Shown here piece after piece: positions 1 to 7,735 of a stretch of DNA of 64,000 nucleotides. Source of the stretch: Bog-105 sp965277435 (GTDB lineage: Bacteria > Acidobacteriota > Terriglobia > Bryobacterales > Bryobacteraceae); contig OZ255821.1 of assembly GCA_965277435.1 (NCBI GenBank), forward strand, positions 2,976,001 through 3,040,000. The letters are read 5' to 3'. The translations under genes were made by a program, and so were the position numbers. The first letter of the stretch is position 1; the number at the start of each line of letters is the position of its first letter. Below the pieces are notes generated by a model, which was not told where the DNA came from, did not search any database, and saw nothing but the letters and a program-made list of their open reading frames with translations.

Positions 1-449
1 GATTTGCCCAGATTCTCGGCTACCGTTGCGAAAAAACGGTCTGCCACGGCGAAATAGAAAAGATAATTCCCGCCCGTTCCACTCTTCTTGTCCACATCTT
101 CCAAGCGCGACTTGAGTTGGTTATAACTGTCTGTGTTCGTCAGATCGCCTTTGATATAGGACATCTTCAACGTTAACCACTTCCACACGTCCTGGTCGAC
201 TTTACCCTTGGTATCGGAGCCTTGTACGAACTGCTCTGTCATCGCCAGCAGTTCCTTGTGCCACGCCTCGTCGTTCTGGTCCGCCAGGTCAAACCCGACG
301 ATGGCAAATTCCTTCGGAAGCAGATTTCCGCAAGCGAGATTATAAAGAGACGGAACCACCAGCCTCTTCGTCAGATCTCCGGCCGCGCCGAAAATCACCA
401 TGCAGCATGGCCCCGCCGGTTTGGCGCCGCTCGCTCGATCGTGTGGCAT
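1..449 (-). CDS. zwf: Glucose-6-phosphate 1-dehydrogenase, N-terminal part (runs off the left edge)
   Basis: Cytosolic first enzyme of the oxidative pentose phosphate pathway, oxidising glucose-6-phosphate to 6-phosphogluconolactone with NADP+. About 149 codons are visible; the gene continues beyond base 1. Reading the minus strand from the ATG at 449 gives MPHDRASGAKPAGPCCMVIF and then the Rossmann dinucleotide motif GAAGDLTKR (residues 21-29), followed by the family-typical VPSLYNLACGNLLP. An AGGAG ribosome binding site lies just upstream of this ATG, which decides the start. Family assignment rests on the N-terminal coenzyme domain only; the catalytic His region lies outside the window. 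Nothing links it to the gene on its divergent side. Confidence 0.9.
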   Translation of the reverse strand, partial: MPHDRASGAKPAGPCCMVIFGAAGDLTKRLVVPSLYNLACGNLLPKEFAIVGFDLADQNDEAWHKELLAMTEQFVQGSDTKGKVDQDVWKWLTLKMSYIKGDLTNTDSYNQLKSRLEDVDKKSGTGGNYLFYFAVADRFFATVAENLGK

Positions 450-559
450 TCACCTATTCTCCTGTGTCTTTAACATTGAAATTCTCGTCTGATAACAGTG
501 ATGCTCCGCATCACCGAATTGGAACAGCCGTACAGTCAGAGTAGCGGCAAAGACAAACC

Positions 560-955
560 ATGACCCTCGGCGAGCAGTTTATCTTCTTACTTATACTGGC
601 CATCCCGGTGGCCTCCATCGCCTGGACCGTCACTCACGAAGAAGTATTCCGTGAGCCTCGGGATTGGTGCCAGCGAAACAGCCAAACCTGCAACCGCCTG
701 GTGAAACGCAAATTCTTCTACCTGTTTACCTGTGAGTATTGCTTCAGCCACTACGTGACGGTTGTTTTCCTCTTTATCACCCACTTCAAGTTGCTCTATC
801 TCGATTGGCGCGGATACCTGGTGAGCGGTTTCGCTCTCGTCTGGATCGCTAATATCTACATGAACGTGTACGCCCACATCCGTTTGGATGTAAAGCGCGA
901 GCGCGTCGAAATTGAAGTGCAGCAACAAGCGGCCGATTCTGCAAATGCCCGTTGA
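560..955 (+). CDS. Small membrane protein of unknown function with cysteine pairs (DUF1360-like)
   Basis: 131 residues. A hydrophobic N-terminal segment (about residues 7-24) and two further hydrophobic stretches (about 64-80 and 86-103) suggest an inner-membrane protein. Cys37/Cys44 and the C-x-x-C pair Cys58/Cys61 (in FTCEYCFSHY) resemble the cysteine-containing loop of DUF1360-like proteins, which is the closest resemblance I can offer; this is not a firm family call. The C-terminal 30 residues are charged and probably cytosolic. It stands alone between the divergent zwf gene and the convergent trehalase-like gene, whose stop codon is only a few bases away. There is no strong ribosome binding site before the ATG. 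Function unknown. Confidence 0.6.
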   Translation: MTLGEQFIFLLILAIPVASIAWTVTHEEVFREPRDWCQRNSQTCNRLVKRKFFYLFTCEYCFSHYVTVVFLFITHFKLLYLDWRGYLVSGFALVWIANIYMNVYAHIRLDVKRERVEIEVQQQAADSANAR

Positions 956-961
956 TGTGCG

Positions 962-2554
962 TTATTTCGTGAGAACGGCCTTCTCATCGTCAGCACTTAA
1001 TCCGTCGTAGAGCCGCGTAAACACGGCGTTTGTCCATCCGAAACCTGCCTGGTTTGCGTTATACCCAAAGTGAATTTGAGACTCGACGTTTGACGTCCCA
1101 CTCACCACGTCGTATTTCTCGACAATGAAACCGCGCTGCCGAAAATCACGATGGATCAACGACAGCCATTTCATCGAAATGCGCTCGGCATCGGCGTTAT
1201 AGCCATACTTGCGCAACCCCTCGACAGCTATCATCTGCAAGGGCGCCCAGCCGAAAGGCGCATCCCACTGATTGCCGCTACGGTGCGTGCTGGTCTGTAA
1301 TCCGCCTTCGCGCTCAAAGAGGGACAGGTTTTCTTCCACTCGCTTGGCCTGGTGCGGGCTCGCCAGCCCTGCCCAGAGCGGATAGAAGGTCGTCAGAAAT
1401 GGATAGCGCCGCACGCGCTTGTTTACGAAATCGTAATCGTAATAGAGCCCATCCTTCTCATCCCACATCAAACGGTTCACTTGATCCGCGCGAACCTTAG
1501 CACGTGCATCCCAGTCCTTCGCTTCTCCGTCACGCCCCAGCGTCTTAAAAATTTCCGCCGTCTGCCGTTCCATCAGGTAGAGCAGGGAATTCAGACACAC
1601 CGGATTGTAGTGAATGATGTCGATGTTAAACGGCCCAAATCGATTCGATGGGTCGAAGCCGGATTCGCGCATGGAACGGTCACCCTTGTAAAACAGCGGC
1701 GTAAGTTGATCCGTCGTTCGGTCGTAATACTGGCTCACGTCATAGTCCGGAATTTCGTGAGTCTTGAAATATTCTTTGACTAGGTCGTAATGCGTCAGCC
1801 CTTGCGCGTTTTTTTCGGCCGAAACCACTTCGGGCGCAGGCCCCTCTCCGAAATCCCAGTACCGCGCCAGTCCGCTCTGTGGTGTGAGATGCGGCTCCGT
1901 TGTCCAGAGCTTGTAATACTGCTCGATCGCCGGCAGCGCATCGGCCAGCCACTTTTTGTCCTTCGTCTTCTCGTAAACGCCCAACACCATCTGTGTCAAA
2001 AATGGCGGCTGCGAGCGATTCAAATAATAAGTCCGATTCGCATTTAAAACCTTGCCGCCGTAATTCTTCACCTGGTAGACAAAGTTGTCCGCCATGTCCT
2101 TGGCATGATCCAGATCATGATCGCGCAGAAGGCCGACCTGAATAAAATAGCTGTCCCAGCCATACATCTCATTGAAGCGGCCGCCTGGCACCACGTAAGG
2201 CTTTGGTAAATACAGCAGCCCCTGCTCCGTAATTTTGTTGATATCGGCCGGTAGGGGACGCAGCGTAATCGTGTCGAACCCGGCCGCAGGTATTTCGCTC
2301 TTTAATTCCTGTTCAACCTTTCCCACATCCTCCGTCTTCGGAATGTAGACCGGCCACTTTCCGTCAGGGAGAGGTTTAAATTTCGGGTCAACCGCTGCCG
2401 TCGGTAACGTTCTGTTCGACCGCCGCAGCACCTTCCAGGTCTGGTCAATATATTGCAGAATGTCAGTTGTAGGCGAAGGCGGCGAGGGGTTCTGCGCCGT
2501 CAGCAACAAGGCTACGGCGAAAGTCGTTACGAATATTTTGCAGATCAATCTCAC
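962..2554 (-). CDS. Exported trehalase-family glycoside hydrolase (GH37-type)
   Basis: Predicted to hydrolyse alpha,alpha-trehalose or a related alpha-glucoside outside the cytoplasm. Residues 1-22 form a signal peptide. Both GH37 signatures are visible: PGGRFNEMYGWDSYF near residues 123-138 and QWDAPFGWAP near 429-438, and the C-terminal QAGFGWTNAVF typical of trehalases. Length (530 aa) fits periplasmic trehalases. I chose the GTG at 2554, which overlaps the stop of the upstream debranching-type gene as GTGA with a GAGG sequence about 9 nt before it; a TTG one codon earlier is the alternative. The 4-nt overlap implies one operon and coupled translation. Substrate could be another disaccharide, since family members are not all tested. 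Confidence 0.85.
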   Translation of the reverse strand: MRLICKIFVTTFAVALLLTAQNPSPPSPTTDILQYIDQTWKVLRRSNRTLPTAAVDPKFKPLPDGKWPVYIPKTEDVGKVEQELKSEIPAAGFDTITLRPLPADINKITEQGLLYLPKPYVVPGGRFNEMYGWDSYFIQVGLLRDHDLDHAKDMADNFVYQVKNYGGKVLNANRTYYLNRSQPPFLTQMVLGVYEKTKDKKWLADALPAIEQYYKLWTTEPHLTPQSGLARYWDFGEGPAPEVVSAEKNAQGLTHYDLVKEYFKTHEIPDYDVSQYYDRTTDQLTPLFYKGDRSMRESGFDPSNRFGPFNIDIIHYNPVCLNSLLYLMERQTAEIFKTLGRDGEAKDWDARAKVRADQVNRLMWDEKDGLYYDYDFVNKRVRRYPFLTTFYPLWAGLASPHQAKRVEENLSLFEREGGLQTSTHRSGNQWDAPFGWAPLQMIAVEGLRKYGYNADAERISMKWLSLIHRDFRQRGFIVEKYDVVSGTSNVESQIHFGYNANQAGFGWTNAVFTRLYDGLSADDEKAVLTK

Positions 2555-5010
2555 CAATGGAACCTCACCGTCGCACTCTGATATCCGCTTCCTTCCGGAA
2601 ATTTCAAATGCAGTTTGCCGCCTTGCAATTCGCCGCCCTGCACCGTTACATGCGCCCGGTTCAACCGCACTCGCAAATCGTATGCCGATCCGCCCAGCCC
2701 TTCGAATCGAAACACAGCTTCCTGGGCTGCATATTGCTCACCGACAACTTTCAATTGCGTAGTCTCTGCGCCTGGGGACGGTAGATTCGCCGGAACCGCC
2801 AGCTCAATAGGTGGCAGCGCATACGAAAACGTTGTCCCTCCCCGGCAGGTATTCGCCGTCGCGTTCTGCGCGGCCAGGCAAACCCCTGCACCTGCCTTCC
2901 CCGTGGGCGTAACGTTCATATGATCTCCAGCCCGTCGATAGGTCAAATCAAACACCGAATCCCCTAATTTGACATTGTGCAAACGCGCTTCCTCCCAGTC
3001 CGCCGGAAGATGCGGAGCTACCCGGAGCGTGCGCGCCTGCGCATCCCAATCCAACCCAAACAGCCCTCGCAATAACGGAGACACGATCATGGCCGATGAC
3101 CAGAGTTGATGAGAACTGCTTCGCCCAAGCGGCTGAAAAAACTCTCCCGACAACAGTTCCGTCACCGACCCGAGATCCTGCGCCCACGTCAAATTCGAGT
3201 TCTGCATCAGATGCGCGTACCCGGACAGTGATCTTCCCGCGCGATACTCGGCCAGCGAAACCCAGCCCGTAAACAACGGCCAGATCGAACCTTGGTGATA
3301 GCTGACCGGGTCGTAGAACGATGTCTTCTCGCTAATGTCCCGCGTGCCCCAGTCCGATGAAAACTCGCCCGAGGCCCAGCGCCCTAACATCGGATCGGCA
3401 TCATGCAGCGCATATGTGCCGTCCCACCACGCCACCGCCGGATAGATACTCGCCGTGTGGTCTAACGAACCATCGGAATTGCGGCTAAACGCGTAAAACT
3501 TGTCCTGCGCTGCATAGTATTCCTGCTCGATCTTGCCCGCGATTTCCGCACCCGTTTTCTTAGCGCTGCCTGCCATCTCGTCCTGCTTCATCAATGCAGC
3601 CAGATGCGACATTGCCGCAGCCGATTGCTGATCCACTGCGGCCAGGTAAATCTCTTCTTTCGGCATGCCTTGCGGCCACGATTCCACCCAGCCCGTTCCC
3701 TCGCTATTCGCGTAAATGCCGTCGTTTGCCGTATGCGCCCGCGTAAACTCGTAAGCTTTCCGCACCGCCTCCCAATTTGCTCGCAAGTACCCGGTATCGC
3801 CGCTCGCTTTTACGTAGTCCCACATCGCCATCACGAACAGCGGTGTCGAGTCCGCAGACGCGTAAAAATACGGTGTCTGCTTCCAGTCAAGAGCATCCGC
3901 CGATTGCGAGAATTCATGCATCATCTTGCCGTCCTCGCGCTGCCGCTTGATCAAAAAATCAAGCGCTCGCCGCGTTAGTGCAAAGTCGCCGTAGCTGTTG
4001 ATCGCATACGTGCTCCAAAGCGTATCGCGCCCAAAAAACCAGGCGTATCCTGGTCGCGCCGAATCGGCCGATTCATAGTAGCCGGCCACCAATCCAATCT
4101 CATCGTGATACCTCACCTGTGCCTGATCGATTGCGAGTGCAGCCCAGCGAAACGCATCGTTCAAACGCGCATCCGGCGTTTCAATCGTCATTCGCGTATC
4201 GAAGAAATGCGCATAATACTCGCTCGTCTGTTCATACATCCGCTGCACAGACCCGATCGCCTCTTCGGCTTGTGCCTTGGCCGCCGCGCCTCCCGCGAGC
4301 ACCTGCATGGTCAGTGGAAACACCAGCCCTTGATCCCGCTTTGGATCAAATGCCAGCTTTAATTCCAGCGGATACGTCTGCGGGTGCTCCTGGTACGGCA
4401 CCTGAATACCAGGCTGCGTGCGCGGCATCGCGACCAGTCCGGTGAAATTCGGGTCGTCGCTATGCAGCAGATAGAACCCGCTCTCGCCATCCTTCACCCA
4501 CTCGCCGCTCGGCCTCCCATGATTTGGAGCAGGCCACATGTGCAGCATGTCGGACGTAAACGAAAACGTGAGCGCCAGCGGCCGAGCTGCCTGGATCTCG
4601 AAAACCACAGCCGTCGCCGGGGGCGTCCGAGTCCCGCCACGCGCTGCAAACATGTGCTGCCGTACGGTGAAGGCTGCGTGGGAATAGGTGATGATCGTCT
4701 CAGCCGGACGCACCTCAATCTGCGCTGCCAACGCGTTCACATCGATCGGCACCGGATAGTCAGCGAGTTCAGCGCGAATACGAAAGTCGCTCAGCAGCTT
4801 GACGGGCCACTGCCATGCCTCAAATCGCCCGTTCTGCCGTCCAAAGAGCGCGCCCTGTTCACCGGCAACAGTCCAAGGCATTCCGGAAATCGCCGGCGAC
4901 ATGATCCGAAGCTCGCTTTTATCACTCCGCAGAAAGTTTGGAAGCGGTTTATACTCGGCCGCGAGAATTGTTGCTGCGACAAACAAGGTAAGCAGCCGCC
5001 AGGAGAACAT
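2551..5010 (-). CDS. Exported amylo-alpha-1,6-glucosidase / debranching-like (alpha/alpha)6 hydrolase
   Basis: A 819-residue secreted protein whose centre (about residues 300-660) resembles the catalytic (alpha/alpha)6 barrel of glycogen-debranching amylo-alpha-1,6-glucosidases: WFFGRDTLWSTYAI, a run of helical-barrel motifs, and HQGSIWPLFTGWVSLAEY. The N-terminal half is a beta-rich domain. The first 18 or so residues are a signal peptide. I use the ATG at 5010, preceded by GGGGT; a TTG 30 nt further upstream would add ten residues ahead of the signal peptide and is less likely. First gene of a two-gene operon with the trehalase-like enzyme and divergent from the sugar operon starting at 5093. 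The exact glucan or oligosaccharide substrate cannot be read from the sequence. Confidence 0.75.
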   Translation of the reverse strand: MFSWRLLTLFVAATILAAEYKPLPNFLRSDKSELRIMSPAISGMPWTVAGEQGALFGRQNGRFEAWQWPVKLLSDFRIRAELADYPVPIDVNALAAQIEVRPAETIITYSHAAFTVRQHMFAARGGTRTPPATAVVFEIQAARPLALTFSFTSDMLHMWPAPNHGRPSGEWVKDGESGFYLLHSDDPNFTGLVAMPRTQPGIQVPYQEHPQTYPLELKLAFDPKRDQGLVFPLTMQVLAGGAAAKAQAEEAIGSVQRMYEQTSEYYAHFFDTRMTIETPDARLNDAFRWAALAIDQAQVRYHDEIGLVAGYYESADSARPGYAWFFGRDTLWSTYAINSYGDFALTRRALDFLIKRQREDGKMMHEFSQSADALDWKQTPYFYASADSTPLFVMAMWDYVKASGDTGYLRANWEAVRKAYEFTRAHTANDGIYANSEGTGWVESWPQGMPKEEIYLAAVDQQSAAAMSHLAALMKQDEMAGSAKKTGAEIAGKIEQEYYAAQDKFYAFSRNSDGSLDHTASIYPAVAWWDGTYALHDADPMLGRWASGEFSSDWGTRDISEKTSFYDPVSYHQGSIWPLFTGWVSLAEYRAGRSLSGYAHLMQNSNLTWAQDLGSVTELLSGEFFQPLGRSSSHQLWSSAMIVSPLLRGLFGLDWDAQARTLRVAPHLPADWEEARLHNVKLGDSVFDLTYRRAGDHMNVTPTGKAGAGVCLAAQNATANTCRGGTTFSYALPPIELAVPANLPSPGAETTQLKVVGEQYAAQEAVFRFEGLGGSAYDLRVRLNRAHVTVQGGELQGGKLHLKFPEGSGYQSATVRFHW

Positions 5011-5036
5011 ACCCCAATACTTTCTCAAATCGAGCG

Positions 5037-5092
5037 CCAATCTGATACATCTGGTTTGCTAAACCTGGTTTGCTACATCTGGTTTGGCCTTC
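5037..5092. repeat. 14-bp tandem repeat in the divergent sugar promoter
   Basis: Three clear units begin at 5051, 5065 and 5079, each starting CTGGTTTG, with an exact 14-bp period. The stretch 5037-5050 matches the second unit at 9 of 14 positions and looks like a degenerate fourth copy. The last unit ends at 5092, the base before the ATG of the decarboxylase-like gene, so the array occupies the place where its ribosome binding site should be. The whole intergenic space between the two divergent operons is only 82 bp. Role unknown; a tandem operator is the simplest guess. Confidence 0.75.
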
Positions 5093-5812
5093 ATGCAAGC
5101 GACCGTTCAACTCTCCCTGGACCTCACCGACCTCGCGGAAGCTCTAGCAACCGCGGAAATCGCGCTGCGAGCCGGTGTCGACTGGCTCGAAGTCGGCACA
5201 CCGCTCATCATCGCCGAGGGCATGCGAGGCGTCCGGGAACTGCGCGCCCGCTACCCGCGCGTACCCATCGTGGCCGATCTCAAAACGATGGATGGCGGCT
5301 GGCTCGAAGCCGAACTCATGGCAAAGGCGGGTGCTTCGCTCGTAGTCGTCATGGGGCAGGCGCACGCCGAAACGATCGAACTCGTTGTGCAAGCCGGCCG
5401 CGACTTCGGCGTCAAAGTCATGGGCGATAACATGGCCATGTCCGACCCAGTGGAAGGCGCCCGTCTCCTTGCCGCCCTCGGCTGCGACTATATCGTCCAC
5501 CACATTGGTTTCGACATGCGCACGCTCCGCCGCCGTGAAGGCAAGCCCGCTCCTACGCCTCTCGATCGGCTGCGCGAAGTCGTTGACGCAGTTTCCATCC
5601 CGGTGCAGGCCGTAGGAGGCCTGACGCTCGAACAGGCCACCGAAACTCCTTCCTATGGCGCGCCGCTGGTCGTCATCGGCGCTCCGCTCGCTATCGACGC
5701 GCACTCATTCCAGACTGCCAGCGGCGATCTCGAAGCCACCCTGCGCCTCATCTGCGAAAAAGTCCACGCGTTTGGTGATGTAGAAATAGGAAACCTCAAA
5801 CCACATGAATAA
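5093..5812 (+). CDS. 3-hexulose-6-phosphate synthase / 3-keto-L-gulonate-6-phosphate decarboxylase-like enzyme
   Basis: A 239-residue TIM-barrel protein of the orotidine-5'-phosphate decarboxylase suprafamily. The D-x-K-x-x-D signature is present as ADLKTMDGG (Asp62, Lys64, Asp67), as in HPS and the UlaD/SgbH decarboxylases; VVMGQAHAETI and the late AVGGLTLEQA phosphate-binding region also fit. HPS aldol-condenses formaldehyde with ribulose-5-phosphate, UlaD decarboxylates 3-keto-L-gulonate-6-phosphate; sequence alone does not separate them. The ATG at 5093 matches the usual family N-terminus; a TTG at 5084 is possible. First gene of an operon: the next gene starts within its last 8 nt. No ribosome binding site is visible because the 14-bp repeat array runs right up to the start. 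Confidence 0.8.
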   Translation: MQATVQLSLDLTDLAEALATAEIALRAGVDWLEVGTPLIIAEGMRGVRELRARYPRVPIVADLKTMDGGWLEAELMAKAGASLVVVMGQAHAETIELVVQAGRDFGVKVMGDNMAMSDPVEGARLLAALGCDYIVHHIGFDMRTLRRREGKPAPTPLDRLREVVDAVSIPVQAVGGLTLEQATETPSYGAPLVVIGAPLAIDAHSFQTASGDLEATLRLICEKVHAFGDVEIGNLKPHE

Positions 5813-6842
5813 TCGCATGCCGGCCCTGGTGAACTTCGGCCGTGAACCACTTTCAGTAGAACTGCGTGACCTGCCCATCCCGACGATTGGCGATAGAGAT
5901 GTCCTCCTCCGCGTCGGCGCTGTCAGCGTTTGTGGCAGCGATCTCCACCAATGGCGCGGCTCTCACGGCTGGCCGGTCAACTATCCCTGCGTGCTCGGCC
6001 ACGAGTTCGCCGGGACCGTCGCGCAAACCGGCAAGTCAGTCGCCTCATTCAAAGAAGGCGACCGCGTCGTCAGCGAAACCGCCGCTGTCATCGACGAGGC
6101 GTCTCCCCTCAGCCGTGCAGGTCTCTACAATCTCGATCCAACGCGCCGAGGCTTCGGCTACGGCGTCGATGGCGCCATGACTCAATTCGTCCGGGTGCCC
6201 GAACGCTGCCTGCACAATCTTCCCGCCACGCTGCCCTTCGACCGAGCCGCCCTTACCGAACCCTGCTGCGTTGCCTACAACGCCGTGTGCGTCAACGGCC
6301 GCGTGCGTCCCGGGGATAGCGTCCTCGTCCTCGGTCCGGGCCCGATCGGCCTTCTCTGCGCCCAGATGGCGAAGCTCAGCGGCGCCGGCCATGTCATCGT
6401 CGCCGGTTTGCCCGCCGATGCTTTTCGTCTGAGCATCGCCCGTCAAGTGGGTGCGGACGCCACGCTCGAAGGCCGCGTCACCGAGTACGTTTCTCAGCTC
6501 GGCGACGGTCTCGGGGTCGACGTCGTTATCGACTGCGCCGGTGTCTCCGCCACACTGCAAATGGCCCTGCAAGCCGTGCGTCCCGCTGGCCAGATTATTA
6601 AGGTCGGTTGGGGTCCTCAGCCTTTGCAGTTCAGCCTCGACCCTCTCGTTCAAAAAAACGTCACCATCTCCGGCAGCTTTTCCCACAACTGGCCCGTCTG
6701 GGAACGTGTGATCTCCATGATCGTCTCCGGCCAAATTAATCTGAACCCCGTCATCAGCTGCGTCGCCCCGCTCGAAAACTGGCACGAGTGTTTCGAAAAA
6801 ATGGAACGCGGCGAATACGTCAAAGCTGTCCTCCAGCCCTGA
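5805..6842 (+). CDS. Zinc-type medium-chain dehydrogenase (sorbitol/threonine dehydrogenase-like) lacking the structural zinc cysteines
   Basis: NAD(P)-dependent polyol/alcohol dehydrogenase, presumably oxidising a sugar alcohol or sugar acid. Catalytic zinc ligands are present: Cys43 in SVCGSDLHQW and His66-Glu67 in LGHEFAG. The Rossmann motif is VLGPGPIGLL. The loop that normally carries four structural-zinc cysteines (residues about 91-111, ETAAVIDEASPLSRAGLYNL) contains none of them. Length (345 aa) is normal. The ATG at 5805 overlaps the end of the previous gene by 8 nt; an ATG at 5817 would remove the overlap. The next gene begins on the A of its stop codon (TGATG), so all three genes should be translationally coupled. 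Confidence 0.85.
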   Translation: MNNRMPALVNFGREPLSVELRDLPIPTIGDRDVLLRVGAVSVCGSDLHQWRGSHGWPVNYPCVLGHEFAGTVAQTGKSVASFKEGDRVVSETAAVIDEASPLSRAGLYNLDPTRRGFGYGVDGAMTQFVRVPERCLHNLPATLPFDRAALTEPCCVAYNAVCVNGRVRPGDSVLVLGPGPIGLLCAQMAKLSGAGHVIVAGLPADAFRLSIARQVGADATLEGRVTEYVSQLGDGLGVDVVIDCAGVSATLQMALQAVRPAGQIIKVGWGPQPLQFSLDPLVQKNVTISGSFSHNWPVWERVISMIVSGQINLNPVISCVAPLENWHECFEKMERGEYVKAVLQP

Positions 6843-7735
6843 TGCCGCTCAAAATTTCCGCCTTCCCAAAATGTTTTCTCGAAGAAATCAGCAGCGGGCG
6901 CATGTCGGTCTTCGATTGGATCAAAATGGCGCAGCAGCTGGATGCCGACGGTCTCGAAATGTACTCGGGCTTCCTCACAAGCTCCAGCGCCTCTTACCTC
7001 GACAGCCTGGGTGAAGCCATCACTGATGCCGGGTTCGCCATGCCTATGCTCTGCTGCTCTCCGGATTTCACGTCACCCGATCCCGCCGTCCGCCGCCGCG
7101 AGATCGACAAAGAAAGCGAGATGATCTCCATTGCGCGAAAGTTGGGCGGTCGCGGTACTGTTTGCCGCGTCCTCAGCGGACAGCGCTATCCAGACATCAG
7201 CTGGGAGCTGGGCAGGGAATGGGTCCTCGAAGCCTTTGAACAATTGCTCCCCGTTGCCCGCCAGCACGAAATCGTTCTCGGCATGGAAAATCACTACAAA
7301 GACGGCTTCTGGCAATATCCCGAGTTCGCGCAGAAATTGGACCGCTTCGTCGACATCGTCAATCGCATCGAGGATCGCGTTCACTTTGGCGTGCAGTACG
7401 ACCCGTCAAACGCGATCGTGGCGGGCGACGATCCCATCGAACTCCTGCAGGAGATAGCCGGCAGAGTAGTCAGCATGCACGCCAGTGATCGCTATCTAGC
7501 CGAAGGAGCATCTCTTGAATCACTTCGCCAAAGCGACGGAACTCTCGGCTACTCGCCCGACCTGCGCCACGGCGTCACCGGCCGCGGCCTGAACGATTAC
7601 GACCGCATTTTCCAGATTCTCGCAGCCCATGACTACGCCGGATGGGTGAGCATCGAAGACGGCATGAACGGCCTGGAGGAAATGGCCGAGTCCCTCCGCT
7701 TCCTACGCGTGATGAGCGAACGCTACTTCGCTTAA
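6842..7735 (+). CDS. Sugar phosphate isomerase/epimerase-family TIM barrel protein
   Basis: A 297-residue AP-endonuclease-2-type (xylose-isomerase-like) barrel, the fold of tagatose/psicose epimerases, hydroxypyruvate isomerases and inosose dehydratases. Probable metal ligands follow the family order: Glu in LGMENHYKDG, Asp in VQYDPSNAI, His in VSMHASD and Glu in VSIEDGMNG. I use the ATG at 6842, which shares its A with the TGA of the dehydrogenase gene; an upstream in-frame start at 6788 would overlap that gene extensively. Third gene of the sugar operon. Its stop overlaps the end of the convergent oxidoreductase by 4 nt. Specific substrate unknown. Confidence 0.8.
   Translation: MPLKISAFPKCFLEEISSGRMSVFDWIKMAQQLDADGLEMYSGFLTSSSASYLDSLGEAITDAGFAMPMLCCSPDFTSPDPAVRRREIDKESEMISIARKLGGRGTVCRVLSGQRYPDISWELGREWVLEAFEQLLPVARQHEIVLGMENHYKDGFWQYPEFAQKLDRFVDIVNRIEDRVHFGVQYDPSNAIVAGDDPIELLQEIAGRVVSMHASDRYLAEGASLESLRQSDGTLGYSPDLRHGVTGRGLNDYDRIFQILAAHDYAGWVSIEDGMNGLEEMAESLRFLRVMSERYFA

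Noticed and set aside
4384..5430. A 348-codon open frame spanning the debranching-enzyme gene and the start of the sugar operon
   Set aside because: It is antisense to the one and out of frame with the other, with low-complexity Arg/Ser composition and no motif.
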